Shown: positions 26,284-36,300 of the stretch, in pieces | Layout: every line of letters starts with the position of its first letter | Numbering within the stretch: the first letter of the stretch is position 1 | From: Alteriqipengyuania bathyomarina_B | Lineage (GTDB): Bacteria > Pseudomonadota > Alphaproteobacteria > Sphingomonadales > Sphingomonadaceae | Length of the DNA stretch: 64,000 bases | Assembly (NCBI RefSeq): GCF_038594605.1 | Contig: NZ_JBCFZM010000002.1 | Location: forward strand, 558,001 to 622,000 | Direction: 5' to 3' | Made by a program: the position numbers and the translations under genes | The notes under the pieces: model-generated | Databases searched by the model: none | Told to the model about the DNA's origin: nothing | Seen by the model: the letters and a program-made list of their open reading frames with translations, nothing else

Positions 26284-26948
26284 CAGTCCGTCTTCCCTTT
26301 CAGACCCGCAATATTTGCGGCGTAGCATCCCGGCCCGCCCTTGAAGGTGGCCGAGCCCGCCACCAGCACATCCGCCCCGGCAGCGACGCAGCGCGGGGCG
26401 GTGTGCGCGTCGACCCCGCCGTCGACCTCCAGCCAGATGTCACGCCCCGTCGCATCGATCATCGCGCGGATCGCTTCGATCTTGCGCAGCTGACTGTCGA
26501 TGAAGCTCTGCCCGCCGAAACCGGGATTGACGCTCATCACCAGCACCAGGTCGACCATGTCGATCAAATATTCGAGCACGCTTTCGGGCGTGCCGGGATT
26601 GAGGACCACGCCCGCCTTCTTGCCCAGCGAACGGATCGTCTGGAGCGTGCGATGTGTGTGCGGGCCCGCCTCGGGGTGAATCGTGATGTGGTCGGCGCCG
26701 GCATCGGCAAAGGCTTCCAGCCACTGATCGACCGGGCTGACCATCAGGTGCACGTCGAACGGCTTGTCGCTGTGCGGGCGCAGCGCCTTGATCACGGCAG
26801 GTCCGATGGTGAGATTGGGAACGAAATGTCCGTCCATCACATCGATATGAATCCAGTCCGCCCCGGCCGCATCGACGCTGCGCACCTCTTCGCCCAGCCG
26901 GGCGAAATCGGCGGAAAGGATCGAGGGGGCAATGAGCGGTATGGTCAT
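26283..26948 (-). CDS. rpe: Ribulose-phosphate 3-epimerase
   Basis: Interconverts ribulose 5-phosphate and xylulose 5-phosphate in the pentose phosphate pathway; 221 aa. Metal and substrate motifs are present: IAPSILSADFARLGEEV, IHIDVMDGHFVPNLTIGP, HLMVSPVDQWLEAFADAGAD, VMSVNPGFGGQSFI, and DGGVDAHTAPRCVAAGADVLVAGSA. The ATG at 26948 is used. First gene of the rpe-heparinase-purH unit, with supply of pentose phosphate for purine synthesis a sensible link. Confidence 0.96.
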   Translation of the reverse strand: MTIPLIAPSILSADFARLGEEVRSVDAAGADWIHIDVMDGHFVPNLTIGPAVIKALRPHSDKPFDVHLMVSPVDQWLEAFADAGADHITIHPEAGPHTHRTLQTIRSLGKKAGVVLNPGTPESVLEYLIDMVDLVLVMSVNPGFGGQSFIDSQLRKIEAIRAMIDATGRDIWLEVDGGVDAHTAPRCVAAGADVLVAGSATFKGGPGCYAANIAGLKGKTD

Positions 26949-27202
26949 GTGCAATGCACTTCGGGGTAAGGCTCGGGGCGGTCGGACTTGCTTCCTTAGC
27001 GGGTCGCGAATCGGAAAGAGACACGCAATTGCGCGTTTTCCCCCACTCCTGCCGCAAATGTGCGGTCAAAGCGTCGCGGACTGCCTTGCCTAGCACGAGT
27101 TCAGCGAGAATTCAGTGACCGAACCTATGATCGAGCTTCGAAAAGGGTTGCGCCCGAGCATTGCTCTTGAGCATCGCCCGCCAACAGGAACATGAGCAAT
27201 AC

Positions 27203-27709
27203 ATGATGAAGATCAGCAACAAGACTGCCAAGCGCCTCGGGATGGGGATCGTCGCGGGCGCAATGATGGCAACCCCGGTTGCCACCCAGGCGCAGTACGA
27301 GCAGCGAATCAGCAACAACCTGTCCAATTGCAGCGCCGGCAAGGGCCCGGCGATCCGCGTGACGATCACCGATATCAAGTCGAGCACCGGCAATGTTCGA
27401 CTGCACAGCTATTACGCGAAGAAATCCGACTGGCTGAAGAAGGGCCGCTGGCTCAAGCGGATCGACATCCCTGCCAAGGCCGGAACGATGACCTTCTGCA
27501 TTCCCGTCGATGCGCCCGGCGAATATGCGCTCGGCGCGCGGCATGACAAGAACGGCAACGACGAGGACGATATCACGATCGACGGCGCCGCGATGTCGAA
27601 CGATCCGCCGATCAACATCTTCAACCTCGGCAAGCCGAATGTGAAGAAAGCCACCTTCAAGGTCGGCAACGGGGTGACAAACGTCGTCATGCGCATGCGC
27701 TACCTCTGA
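27203..27709 (+). CDS. Secreted DUF2141 domain protein
   Basis: 168 aa. Signal peptide residues 1 to about 28 (KRLGMGIVAGAMMATPVATQAQ), then a beta-sandwich of the DUF2141 family: VTITDIKSSTGNVRLHSYY, AGTMTFCIPVDAPGEYALGARHDKNGNDEDD. The GEYAL..HDKNGN-type stretch is the family hallmark. The last strand ends VVMRMRYL. Function unknown; probably a periplasmic or outer membrane accessory. A second member lies at 58,096-58,587. Start at 27203 chosen over the adjacent ATG at 27206 because of AGGA about 13 bases upstream; either could be used. Confidence 0.85.
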   Translation: MMKISNKTAKRLGMGIVAGAMMATPVATQAQYEQRISNNLSNCSAGKGPAIRVTITDIKSSTGNVRLHSYYAKKSDWLKKGRWLKRIDIPAKAGTMTFCIPVDAPGEYALGARHDKNGNDEDDITIDGAAMSNDPPINIFNLGKPNVKKATFKVGNGVTNVVMRMRYL

Positions 27710-27720
27710 CCGGCATCTCT

Positions 27721-27745
27721 CGCCGCGCGCGGGCATCGCGCGGCG
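27721..27745 (+). terminator. GC-rich hairpin after the DUF2141 gene
   Basis: CGCCGCGCG at 27721-27729 pairs exactly with CGCGCGGCG at 27737-27745, a 9-bp stem with a 7-base loop, starting 11 bases after the stop codon. No T-run follows. Confidence 0.5.
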
Positions 27746-28092
27746 ATGGTGAGCGGCCTCATCGTCGCCGCGCCTGCCGGCGGGACGATACCCGGTATTG
27801 CGGGGAGCGCTCGGTCGAGGAAATGGTGCTCCCCACATGAAAGTAATGGGCACCGTGATCAGCGGGAGATCTACGTGCAACGCAGGCAATAGCTCCGCTA
27901 TGGGCTCATTGTAGCCGGCAATCCTACGAGGCGCGAGATTTGCGGGCACAGCCCGATGGTTCGTCAAGGATTCGGGCGCCAGAGCGGCGCCACGAGTGCC
28001 GGAATATGCTCCCGGACAATGTTAACGCGGCCTAACCCTATCTTAATCGCCGCGCGGTTAATGCGATCCTCCGATGGGGTGAGAGCTTTTCC
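27746..28092. other. Intergenic stretch without a supported gene
   Basis: No convincing reading frame on either strand. It holds a second weaker dyad (GGGGAGC at 27802-27808 with GCTCCCC at 27828-27834) and an AT-richer zone near 28020-28080 that probably contains the promoter of the next operon. Confidence 0.6.
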
Positions 28093-28461
28093 ATGACGGT
28101 TCGCTTGTTTCTTTTGATCCTGGCCAGCGTGAGCCTTTCGGCACTGGCGCAACTCGCGCTCAAGATGGGAACAACCGCAACCGCTGGCGATCGGGCGGGC
28201 GGGATCGGCGCCGAAATTGGCGCCTTCCTCCAGTCGCCGATGATCTTTGTGGGACTTGCCCTCTATGGCGTCGGGGCTCTGCTGTGGCTGTTCGTCCTCG
28301 GCCGCGCGCCCCTGTCACTCGCTTATCCGTTCGTTGGTATGGGATTCGTACTGACGATGCTCGCCGGCATCTTGGTTCTCCACGAGAGTATGACGGCCGG
28401 ACGTATCGGTGGCACCCTGCTCATCGCCGTCGGTTGCGTGCTCGTCGCACGGTCGGCGTAA
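28093..28461 (+). CDS. Small multidrug resistance/EamA-like four-helix transporter
   Basis: 122 aa with four membrane segments. ALAQLALKMGTT, LYGVGALLWLFVLGRAPLSLAYPFVGMGFVL and the closing GGTLLIAVGCVLVARS resemble EmrE/ArnE-like proteins. The ArnE type flips undecaprenyl-linked aminoarabinose, and the next gene encodes a polyprenyl-phosphate sugar transferase fusion, so a flippase of a lipid-linked pentose is a reasonable inference. The active glutamate of EmrE in helix 1 is not seen, which argues against drug export. Confidence 0.78.
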   Translation: MTVRLFLLILASVSLSALAQLALKMGTTATAGDRAGGIGAEIGAFLQSPMIFVGLALYGVGALLWLFVLGRAPLSLAYPFVGMGFVLTMLAGILVLHESMTAGRIGGTLLIAVGCVLVARSA

Positions 28462-28499
28462 CTGCGGCCCGATGATCGCCGACCGGAAATCTCGCCGCC

Positions 28500-29957
28500 A
28501 TGCTTCATGAACAGCCCGTCGCCGCGGACGAGGCCGTGCCGCTATTTGTGGATGTCGACGGCACTCTGACCCGCGCCGACATCTCGCTGGAGAGCTTTGT
28601 CCGCATCGCGCGATCCGGTGTCCTCGCAGTCATCGCGCTGCTGGGCTGGTTGGTCAGCGGTCGCGCAATCGCAAAGACGATGGCCGCAAGGCGCGATCCA
28701 GTGGATCCGGCGCAGCTTCCCTATCGCCAGGAGGTGCTGGATCTCATTGAGCAGGCCCGCCAGGATGGCCGTCCGGTTATTCTCGCGAGCGCAAGTCATC
28801 GGCGCAATATCCTGCGCATCGCGCGCCACCTCGGCCTGCCGGGCCCCGTCATGGCCTCGCGCGGCCGCACCAACCTGAAGAGCGAGGTCAAACTTGCGGC
28901 GATCCGGCAACGGATCGGCCCGGAGGCGCCGTTCGACTATATCGGCGATTCGAAGGCCGATCAGTGCCTGTGGCGTGAGGCGCGGCAGAGCTGGTCGGTT
29001 GGTTATTTGCCGGCAAGCGGCCGGGTCAAGCGTCTCGGGAAAGCCCGGCCTGGCATTATGCGCGCGCTGGCAAAGGCCGCACGGCCCCACCAGTGGGCCA
29101 AGAATGGCCTGGTGCTCGTGCCAGCCTTCACATCGGGAGAATTCACTGAGCCGACGGTTTTCCTGAAGGCCCTGGGCGCCGCGGTGTTAATGTCGGTGAT
29201 AGCCTCGTCGATCTATCTTCTGAACGATCTGCTCGATATCGATTCCGATCGCGCGCACCGCACCAAATGGACGAGACCGCTCGCGCACGGAGATCTTTCC
29301 ATTCCAGCTGCCCTCGGTGTGTCTGTCCTCCTGGCTGGCGTCGGACTTGGGGGGGGATGGCTGCTCGGAGGATTGCAGCTAGCCTTCTGGCTGCTCGTCT
29401 ACATGGCGATTACGACCGCCTATTCTTTCCGCCTCAAGTCGGTGATGGTGGGCGATGCGATCGTCCTCGCCTCACTATACACGATCCGACTGTGGATTGG
29501 CGGTGTCGCCATCGGTGTGTCCTTGAGTTTCTGGCTCCTGCTGTTCTCGGTATTCCTGTTCCTGAGCCTCGCCTATCTCAAGCGCTACATCGAAATGCGC
29601 GATGCGATTACACCGGATCGACTGCTCAGCGGCCGCGGTTACGTGGGCAGCGATGCCGATGTGGTGATGATGTCGGGCATCGCTGCCGGAATGGTGGCCA
29701 TCCTGGTTCTCGCGCTGTTCGCCTATGACCCCGCAACAGCCGCACGCTATGCTTTGCCCGAGCTTCTCTGGCTGCTCTGCCTCCCCCTCATCTACTGGAT
29801 GAATCGCACCTGGATGATGGCGCGGCGTGGCGAGGTCGAAGGCGATCCCGTTGCGTTCGCGATCAGAGACCGGCGCAGCATCCTGGTCGCCTTTGCAATG
29901 GCAGCCATTTTCGTCGTTGCGCTTTATGGTCTCCCCGAGCCACTCGTCCTGCGCTGA
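28500..29957 (+). CDS. HAD phosphatase - UbiA prenyltransferase fusion
   Basis: 485 aa. Residues about 12-195 are a HAD domain: FVDVDGTLTRADIS (nucleophile Asp), ILASASHRRN, a lysine in LKSEVK and YIGDSKADQCLW. Residues about 200-485 are a UbiA domain with RPHQWAKNGLVLVPAF, the NDLLDIDSDRAH metal motif and DAIVLASLYTIRLWIGG, close to decaprenyl-phosphate phosphoribosyltransferase (5-phosphoribosyl to polyprenyl phosphate). The fusion would let one protein make phosphoribosyl-polyprenol phosphate and remove the phosphate. It sits 38 bases after a small flippase-like gene and before a large membrane protein. Confidence 0.88.
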   Translation: MLHEQPVAADEAVPLFVDVDGTLTRADISLESFVRIARSGVLAVIALLGWLVSGRAIAKTMAARRDPVDPAQLPYRQEVLDLIEQARQDGRPVILASASHRRNILRIARHLGLPGPVMASRGRTNLKSEVKLAAIRQRIGPEAPFDYIGDSKADQCLWREARQSWSVGYLPASGRVKRLGKARPGIMRALAKAARPHQWAKNGLVLVPAFTSGEFTEPTVFLKALGAAVLMSVIASSIYLLNDLLDIDSDRAHRTKWTRPLAHGDLSIPAALGVSVLLAGVGLGGGWLLGGLQLAFWLLVYMAITTAYSFRLKSVMVGDAIVLASLYTIRLWIGGVAIGVSLSFWLLLFSVFLFLSLAYLKRYIEMRDAITPDRLLSGRGYVGSDADVVMMSGIAAGMVAILVLALFAYDPATAARYALPELLWLLCLPLIYWMNRTWMMARRGEVEGDPVAFAIRDRRSILVAFAMAAIFVVALYGLPEPLVLR

Positions 29958-29973
29958 TGCGGAGCGAAGCGGA

Positions 29974-32058
29974 ATGTCCGGCATGAGGCTTGTGGACGCA
30001 ACCAACGGCCCAGGTGGGCAGATCAGGGCAGCTCTCGGGCGGCTGTCTTGGACGGCGCCTTTGTTATTCTGCATTGTTGCCGCTGTGTGCGCCACCTTCC
30101 TGTCGGGCATCAACTTCCCCGAACAGAACAATCGCTGGCAAATTCCGGTGGTGCTCGATTTCGCCGGCTCGGCGGACGGGCCGCACGACACCTATACGAA
30201 GAGCTTTGCAAACTTCATCAGCCTGTTCTGGATCGGCGTGCGAAGTTTCACGGACGAGCGGAACATTCAAACGGTCTTCGTGGCCATTCAACTTGCCGGC
30301 AATGCGCTGCTGGCGAGCGCGATTTTCACATTCATCCGCAAGGCCGGGCAGCCGGTATGGCCTACCGCATTCGTCACAGGGTTCCTGAGTTTCGCCTACG
30401 GACTATGGGGCGCAACCGCGCTCGGATATTCCGAGATTTTCGTCACTTATGCCACCCATACCCAATACGCGATTGCGCTGTCGCTCTTCGGCCTCGTCCG
30501 GATCATGACCGGGCGACCCTATCTGGCGGGCGCAATGCTGGGGGTGGCTGCGAACATCAACCTGTTCATCGCTGTCTGGAGCGCGTGTGCCGCGGGTTTG
30601 GCCCTGATCGCCACACAGCGACGGATCGCAACGCGAGAGCAGTTCGGATTCTCGGCTGCCTTCCTGTTGATCGCCGCGCCCGTCACTGTGTGGGGACTGG
30701 CGGCTGGCAAAGACAGCGGCGCCATTCCCGTCTCGTTTTTTCACGAATTTCTGGCCGGGCACATCTATGCCCTCGATTATCCGCAGGCGCTGGTGCAGTG
30801 CTTTGCGCTCTTGTTGAGTGCGGCGCTCGCGATCCGTTCGGCGGTCCCCGGCGACCCTGGGCAGCGGCTGGCGGTGGTGATGCTGGCCTGTACCGCAGTG
30901 CTCGGCGTGGCGGCAACCATGCCCTACATCGTCGAAATCCCACTGCTGCTGCTGCTTCACCCGCTTCGCTTTACGAGCGTGCCGATCCTATTGGCCGCAG
31001 TAGGCGCGGGGGTGTTGTTCATCGCAGCGGGGACCGATCGAGTTGAGGATGATGCGCGCTCAGGGCTTGCCCTTTTTGCTGCAGCGCTAGCGCTTGCCGG
31101 TTTCGTCCTGAAAATGCCCGTTGTGAGCGTGTTCGGCTTTGCGCTGGCCGTCCCGACACGCCATCGGCGGACACGTGGTGTGGCACTGTCGCTATCGGTT
31201 GCCTGCACGCTTGCCGTGCTGCTTCCTGCGCCGCCCATGGAGATGACAGCCAAGGCCGCACTCGCCTTCTTCCTCATGTGCGCAATCCTGGCGGCCGTGG
31301 CGCTGCTCAGACCGAAAGGGGCGCCGTTCCATCTGCGTTTGGTGGCGGCCGCCCTGGGATTGGTTGCCATTGCCCCCCTGTCATCATGGGTCGGGGTTAC
31401 AGGCGTGTGCGCGGTTGCTGCGGGCGCGCTCTTGCTGTTCTTTCAGCCGCGATGGCACGCGGTCGGTTCGATCGTCGCAGCAGCGGGCGCCATATTGGCG
31501 CTGTGGACCATCCGGCACGACGTCGTCGGCGTCGCTTTGATCATGAGCGGAAGTGCAATTGTGTTGCTGGTTCCGGCGATGCGCGCGATCTCCTTCGCGC
31601 GGCCGCTCGCCAGGGCCGGCTTGATTGCGCTTGTACCGCTGATGAGCGCGGCGGGCTTCGCCAATGGTGTGCGTCACGATTTCGCGCCTAACCCGACCGA
31701 GCAGCAGCGTGACTTCCGGGAGGCGCAAGACTGGGCACGCGTTCATACTGCAATAGACGCCCAGTTTCTGCCCATTGGGGTAGAGGATGGGTTCTCGCTC
31801 TTCTCCCGGCGCACCGTGTGGTGGGAAGAATCTCAGGGCGCAGCCGTGCTATGGCGGCCCTCATTTCTACCAATCTGGTCGTCGCGCAAGGCGGCGCTGC
31901 AAGCCGCCTCCACACCCGAGGAGATCGTCGCTCTCGCCCGTCGCGAAGGCGTGTCCTTTCTCATCGTGCCCTCAACGGAAGTGACAAAGTTCGAGAGCGC
32001 GACACCCAGCTATTCCAATGCTCACTTCGCTATCATTGGCCTGAAATCGAGGCCCTAG
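29974..32058 (+). CDS. Large polytopic membrane protein with DUF6798-like C-terminus
   Basis: 694 aa. About 15 hydrophobic segments followed by a soluble C-terminal part of about 130 residues containing EAQDWARVHTAIDAQFLPIG, FSRRTVWWEESQGAAVLW and GVSFLIVPSTEV, similar to the DUF6798 region found after GT-C-like or O-unit polymerase-like proteins. The early loop NNRWQIPVVLDFAGS...DTYTKSF is acidic and aromatic, fit for binding a lipid-linked sugar. Probably works with the two genes before it on envelope sugars. Start ATG at 29974 has GGAG upstream; an in-frame ATG lies at 29983. It is the last chromosomal gene before the island. Confidence 0.7.
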   Translation: MSGMRLVDATNGPGGQIRAALGRLSWTAPLLFCIVAAVCATFLSGINFPEQNNRWQIPVVLDFAGSADGPHDTYTKSFANFISLFWIGVRSFTDERNIQTVFVAIQLAGNALLASAIFTFIRKAGQPVWPTAFVTGFLSFAYGLWGATALGYSEIFVTYATHTQYAIALSLFGLVRIMTGRPYLAGAMLGVAANINLFIAVWSACAAGLALIATQRRIATREQFGFSAAFLLIAAPVTVWGLAAGKDSGAIPVSFFHEFLAGHIYALDYPQALVQCFALLLSAALAIRSAVPGDPGQRLAVVMLACTAVLGVAATMPYIVEIPLLLLLHPLRFTSVPILLAAVGAGVLFIAAGTDRVEDDARSGLALFAAALALAGFVLKMPVVSVFGFALAVPTRHRRTRGVALSLSVACTLAVLLPAPPMEMTAKAALAFFLMCAILAAVALLRPKGAPFHLRLVAAALGLVAIAPLSSWVGVTGVCAVAAGALLLFFQPRWHAVGSIVAAAGAILALWTIRHDVVGVALIMSGSAIVLLVPAMRAISFARPLARAGLIALVPLMSAAGFANGVRHDFAPNPTEQQRDFREAQDWARVHTAIDAQFLPIGVEDGFSLFSRRTVWWEESQGAAVLWRPSFLPIWSSRKAALQAASTPEEIVALARREGVSFLIVPSTEVTKFESATPSYSNAHFAIIGLKSRP

Positions 32059-32216
32059 GCCGCGTGAGCATACGATTTCATCTATAGCCCGTCGCGCTCC
32101 CGTTGCGAGACAGCAACGGCGGCAGCATGACCAAGCGGAGTGCTTCAAGGCAGCCGGTCGGCTGACGGCCCATTTCTGGTGTGCTGGTCCCCAACGTTTC
32201 CTGGCCGGCTTGAATT

Positions 32217-32269
32217 TGGCGCACCCGACAGGATTCGAACCTGTGGCCTCTGCCTTCGGAGGACAGCGC
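32217..32269 (-). repeat. attL: 3' fragment of tRNA-Arg
   Basis: Copy of the tRNA-Arg(CCG) 3' part, from the CCA end through the T-arm, variable loop and anticodon arm, and then it stops matching in the D-arm. The first 29 bases equal those at 56,146-56,174; two substitutions follow (at 32246 and 32263). It lacks a 5' half, so it is not a working tRNA. Confidence 0.92.
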
Positions 32270-32357
32270 CTAATCCCGAAAATGTCGGAAAACTGAGATT
32301 TCTGCTTTTTCAATACGCGGAACAATACAGGAATACAACGTGAATATCGGCAAATTT

Positions 32358-32375
32358 CACCGGAGATACACCGGA
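32358..32375 (+). repeat. Paired CACCGGA motif near attL
   Basis: CACCGGA at 32358-32364 and again at 32369-32375, 11 bases apart (one helical turn). The surrounding TTTCACCGGAGATACACCGGA recurs with two changes near the right end at 56,086-56,106. Probable arm-type sites for integrase or its excision factor. Confidence 0.6.
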
Positions 32376-32541
32376 CTGTCGATGGCAGGCGAAAGGACGC
32401 TTGTGTCGATTGTAAAACGAGATCAGCCAACCGAACTTGATGTCAATCCTGTGGGCGGTGGCGGGTCTGATGCTCCGCCACGGCAGATCGTTTCAACGCA
32501 CTGCACCCAATTTTAACCGCTGCAGTGTTCAGAGGGTCTGC

Positions 32542-32913
32542 ATGAGTAACTGGTCACTATTGTCATGGGCTCGGGCATACGCCAAGATTGACAAGCTCGG
32601 CGGCGTAAACGTTTGGCTTTCGGAGAAGCAGATCAAATCAATCAGATCTGAAAATCCGCCGCCTAAAGGTGTTGTGGTCAATCAGCACTTCCCTGAGGCT
32701 CAAATCGTAGCCAGCATCGGGAAGCGAATATACGACGTGATCGACCATCCAATTGTGCGCGAGCATTTTGGGCCAGAGGATACAGTCAAAGAAGCCTTTC
32801 TCACTGATGGCGCTGGTTTCACGTTGACCGATCTCTCCGTCTTTGAGGTGCGTCGGAAGCGGAAGCCAAGGGCGGTTACGGCCACCGCCGATGCTAAAGA
32901 ATTAAAAGGCTGA
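32542..32913 (+). CDS. Hypothetical protein at the left end of the island
   Basis: 123 aa starting MSNWSLLSWARAYAKIDKLG at the ATG at 32542, with AGAGGG just upstream. Soluble, mixed alpha/beta; the C-terminus is very basic (FEVRRKRKPRAVTA). I recognise no family. The frame runs further up to 32437 but the ribosome site favours 32542. It is the first gene inside attL and is separated from the restriction operon by about 450 bases. Confidence 0.5.
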   Translation: MSNWSLLSWARAYAKIDKLGGVNVWLSEKQIKSIRSENPPPKGVVVNQHFPEAQIVASIGKRIYDVIDHPIVREHFGPEDTVKEAFLTDGAGFTLTDLSVFEVRRKRKPRAVTATADAKELKG

Positions 32914-33358
32914 GTATCGAGACCATCTGGAGCGCGCTCGGCGGTGGCCCCAATCGCGCTCCCCTCAATTATGCCAGCGCTGTGGCTGCACATGTATCGG
33001 CCGAAGCGATGTGGCCTCAGCCAAAAAGCGCGTCATTAAGACCGCCGAAATGCGCCAGACAACGACCACTGAGCGGGTGTGCGTGACTCCCGCCTCGGAC
33101 AGGTTTGTGTGGCAGTCTTTATTCATATCCCGGTCGGAGTCGCCTTGGGCCAGATGCTGCCGCTTCGGAGCAAGGCGCCAAATCCCCGCGCTGCTCTCGC
33201 GACTGCCATTCCCGATTGATGGTTTTTCGATCAGGACCGCATTGCCTCCATGGAAATAGAAGAATCAGGGGTCGATTTTGTTGGCGGATGAAGGCAGTTA
33301 TCGGTCTCAGATAATCGCTTGAAATTGCGCGCGCGACTGTAGCGCGACGTCTTGAGAT
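32914..33358. other. Gap between the first island gene and the restriction operon
   Basis: A short plus-strand frame (33011-33259, 82 codons) exists but has no ribosome site, no family resemblance and odd composition, so I do not call it. The promoter of the restriction operon should lie here. No strong hairpin seen. Confidence 0.5.
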
Positions 33359-36300
33359 ATGGGTGGGGGCAAGGTGAGCACCGAGGCATTTTTCGATTCC
33401 CCTATCCTCAACTCACCTTACCGGCGGCCAGACCGCCACTGGCAACTAGGGGACGCGGGACAACCCACCGGCGTGGTGGAAAGCGGAAGGCGTCGTAGCG
33501 ATCTTACCACACCGATACCCAAGCCGAGAGCGACCCGCGGAAAGAGCTCCGCACAGGCGGACATTTTCGCGGACTCGCAGGGCGACATCTATGATCCCAC
33601 GGAAATCATCAACGGCATAAGGCAGGCCGTCGATACTTGGCGCGATCTTCCTGAAAGCCAGTGGCAGGTAACGCCGACTACCGCGCGTCTCCTACGGCAC
33701 TGGCGCTCTGGCGAAATGCCGCTCCCGCCGTTCTTTTGCCAGATCGAGGCAGTCGAGACGGTGATTTGGCTGACCGAAGTGGCGGGTAAGCCTGAGCATA
33801 AGGGGCGGAAAGCGAAGCTCGCTACCGCGCAGCGCTACTGGGAGCACCTGTTTGCGGCCAACGAGGCGTCGAATCCGGATCTGGTCCGAATGGCGCTGAA
33901 GCTGGCGACGGGCGCTGGCAAGACTACGGTCATGGCGATGCTCATCGCATGGCACACGCTCAACGCCGTTCGACATCCCAACGCCAAGCGCTTCTCCAGG
34001 GGTTTCCTGATCGTCGCCCCCGGCATCACCATCAAGGACCGCCTGCGCGTGCTGCAACCGAACGATCCCGAGAGCTATTACAGCACACGGCACATCGTGC
34101 CGGAGGATATGCTCCGCGATCTCGGCCAGGCGAAAATCGTCATTACCAACTACCACGCTTTCAAGAAGAAGGACGAGGTGAGCCTCAACAAGGTCCAGCA
34201 GGCAGCCTTGGCCACCGAGCCCAAGCAGGAGAGCGACGGCTCCATGCTCCGGCGGGTGGCCGGCCCCTTAATGGGCATGAAGAACATCGTCGTCCTCAAC
34301 GACGAAGCGCATCACTGCTATCGCGAACGCCCGCTGTCGCCGGAAGAGGAAAAGGCGCTGAAAGGCGACGAAAAGGCGGAGGCCAAGGAAGCCAATGAAG
34401 CGGCGCGCCTCTGGATCAGCGGGCTCGAAGCGGTCAAACGGACACTCGGACTCAACATGGTCTACGACCTGTCGGCGACGCCCTTCTTTCTGCGGGGATC
34501 AGGATACAGGGAAGGTTCGCTCTTCGGCTGGGTGATGAGCGATTTCTCGCTGATGGACGCCATCGAGTGCGGAATCGTCAAATTGCCGCGCGTGCCCATC
34601 ATGGACAACGTCGAAGGCGGCGATACACCCATGTTCCGTAACCTGTGGGAGCATGTCGGGACGAAGCTTCCCAAAAAGGGGCGCGCCAAATCGGGCTTCG
34701 ATGATCCGCAGAAGCTTCCCAACGAACTTCTCTCCGCGATAGACGCACTTTACGGGCACTATGAGAAGACGTTCGAGACCTGGAAGGAACACGGCCTCGG
34801 CGTCGAGCCGGTCTTCATCGTCGTCTGTAACAACACGGCCACCAGCAAGCTGGTTCACGATTACATCGCCGGCTACGAGATCGAGGACAAGGACGGCAAC
34901 AAGCGCCTCATGGCTGGTGCCTGCAAGCTGTTCCGCAATTTCGACCCGGATGGTGTTGCGCTGCCGAAGATGCGGACACTGCTGATAGATAGCCAACAGA
35001 TCGAGAGCGGCGAGGCTATCAGCGCCGAGTTCAAAGCCGCAGCAGAGCCCGAGATCGCCCGTTTCAAGGACGAACTGGTCCAGCGCACCGGCGATCGGGC
35101 TGCGGCTGAGAAGATCGACGACACCGCTATCCTGCGCGAGGTCATGAACACCGTCGGTCGTCCCGGCCAGCTGGGCGAGGCCATACGATGCGTTGTGTCG
35201 GTATCGATGCTGACCGAGGGTTGGGATGCGAATACGGTCACTCACGTTCTTGGCGTCCGCGCGTTCGGCACGCAGCTTCTTTGCGAGCAGGTCATCGGCC
35301 GCGCATTGCGGCGTGTTTCCTACCGATTGAACGACGAGGATCGCTTCGACGTCGAATACGCCGACATATTCGGCATACCCTTCGATTTCACGGCGCAGCC
35401 CCAGACTGCCACGATCAAGCCCCCGCCGCCCATGGTGCGTGTCGAGGCGATCAGCCCGGAGCGCGACAACGTCGAAATCCGCTTCCCGCGGGTCGAAGGA
35501 TATCGGACCGAACTTCCGCGCGATACTCTCAGGGCCGAGTTCACCGCTGACTCCACGCTGGAGCTGACGCCTGATCTTGTCGGAGCAGCCCAAACGGTGA
35601 ATTCGGGAATCGTGGGCGAAGAGGCCGAGATGAACCTCGATCATCTCGCGGATACTCGCCCGGCAACTATCCAGCTTCGACTCGCGGATCGCATCGTCCG
35701 GCGTCGCCTCACCGAGGATGGCGAGGTTCCGAACCCGGCCCTCATCATGGAAATGCGCAAGATCGTGCGTCGCTGGATGAGCGATCATCTCGTCTGCAAG
35801 GGCAATACGCAGCAAGCGCAGCTGCTTTACTACGACATCGCGGACCGGGTGGCCGATCGGATCATGGCGGCGATTACGCGTGGGGCCGAAGGTGGCAACC
35901 GCGTGATTGCCATGCTCGATCCCTACAACCGGGAAGGTTCGACCCGGCATGTCGGCTTCAATACGAGCCAGGACCGATACGAGACGGGCCCGAAATGCCA
36001 CATCAACTACGCGATCGCGGACAGCGATTGGGAGCTCGAATTCTGCCGCGTCGCCGACGCACATCCACGCGTGCTGGCGTGGGTCAAGAATCACAACCTC
36101 GGCTTCGAGGTGCCCTATCGCGCTGGCGGCGAAGGCCGCCGATATCGGCCGGACTTCATCCTGCAAATCGATGATGGGAGCGAAGCGGGCGACCCGCTCA
36201 ACCTCGTCGTCGAGATCAAAGGGTTCCGCAATGAAGACGCCAAGGACAAAGCTGACACGATGGCGACCTACTGGGTGCCCGGGGTGAACAATCTCGGGAC

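Noticed and set aside
32217..32290. Second tRNA-Arg gene at the left end
   Set aside because: Only the 3' part matches; the D-arm and 5' acceptor strand are missing, so it is an attachment-site fragment, not a gene.
33011..33259. 82-codon frame in the gap before the restriction operon
   Set aside because: No ribosome site, no family, composition unlike a real protein.
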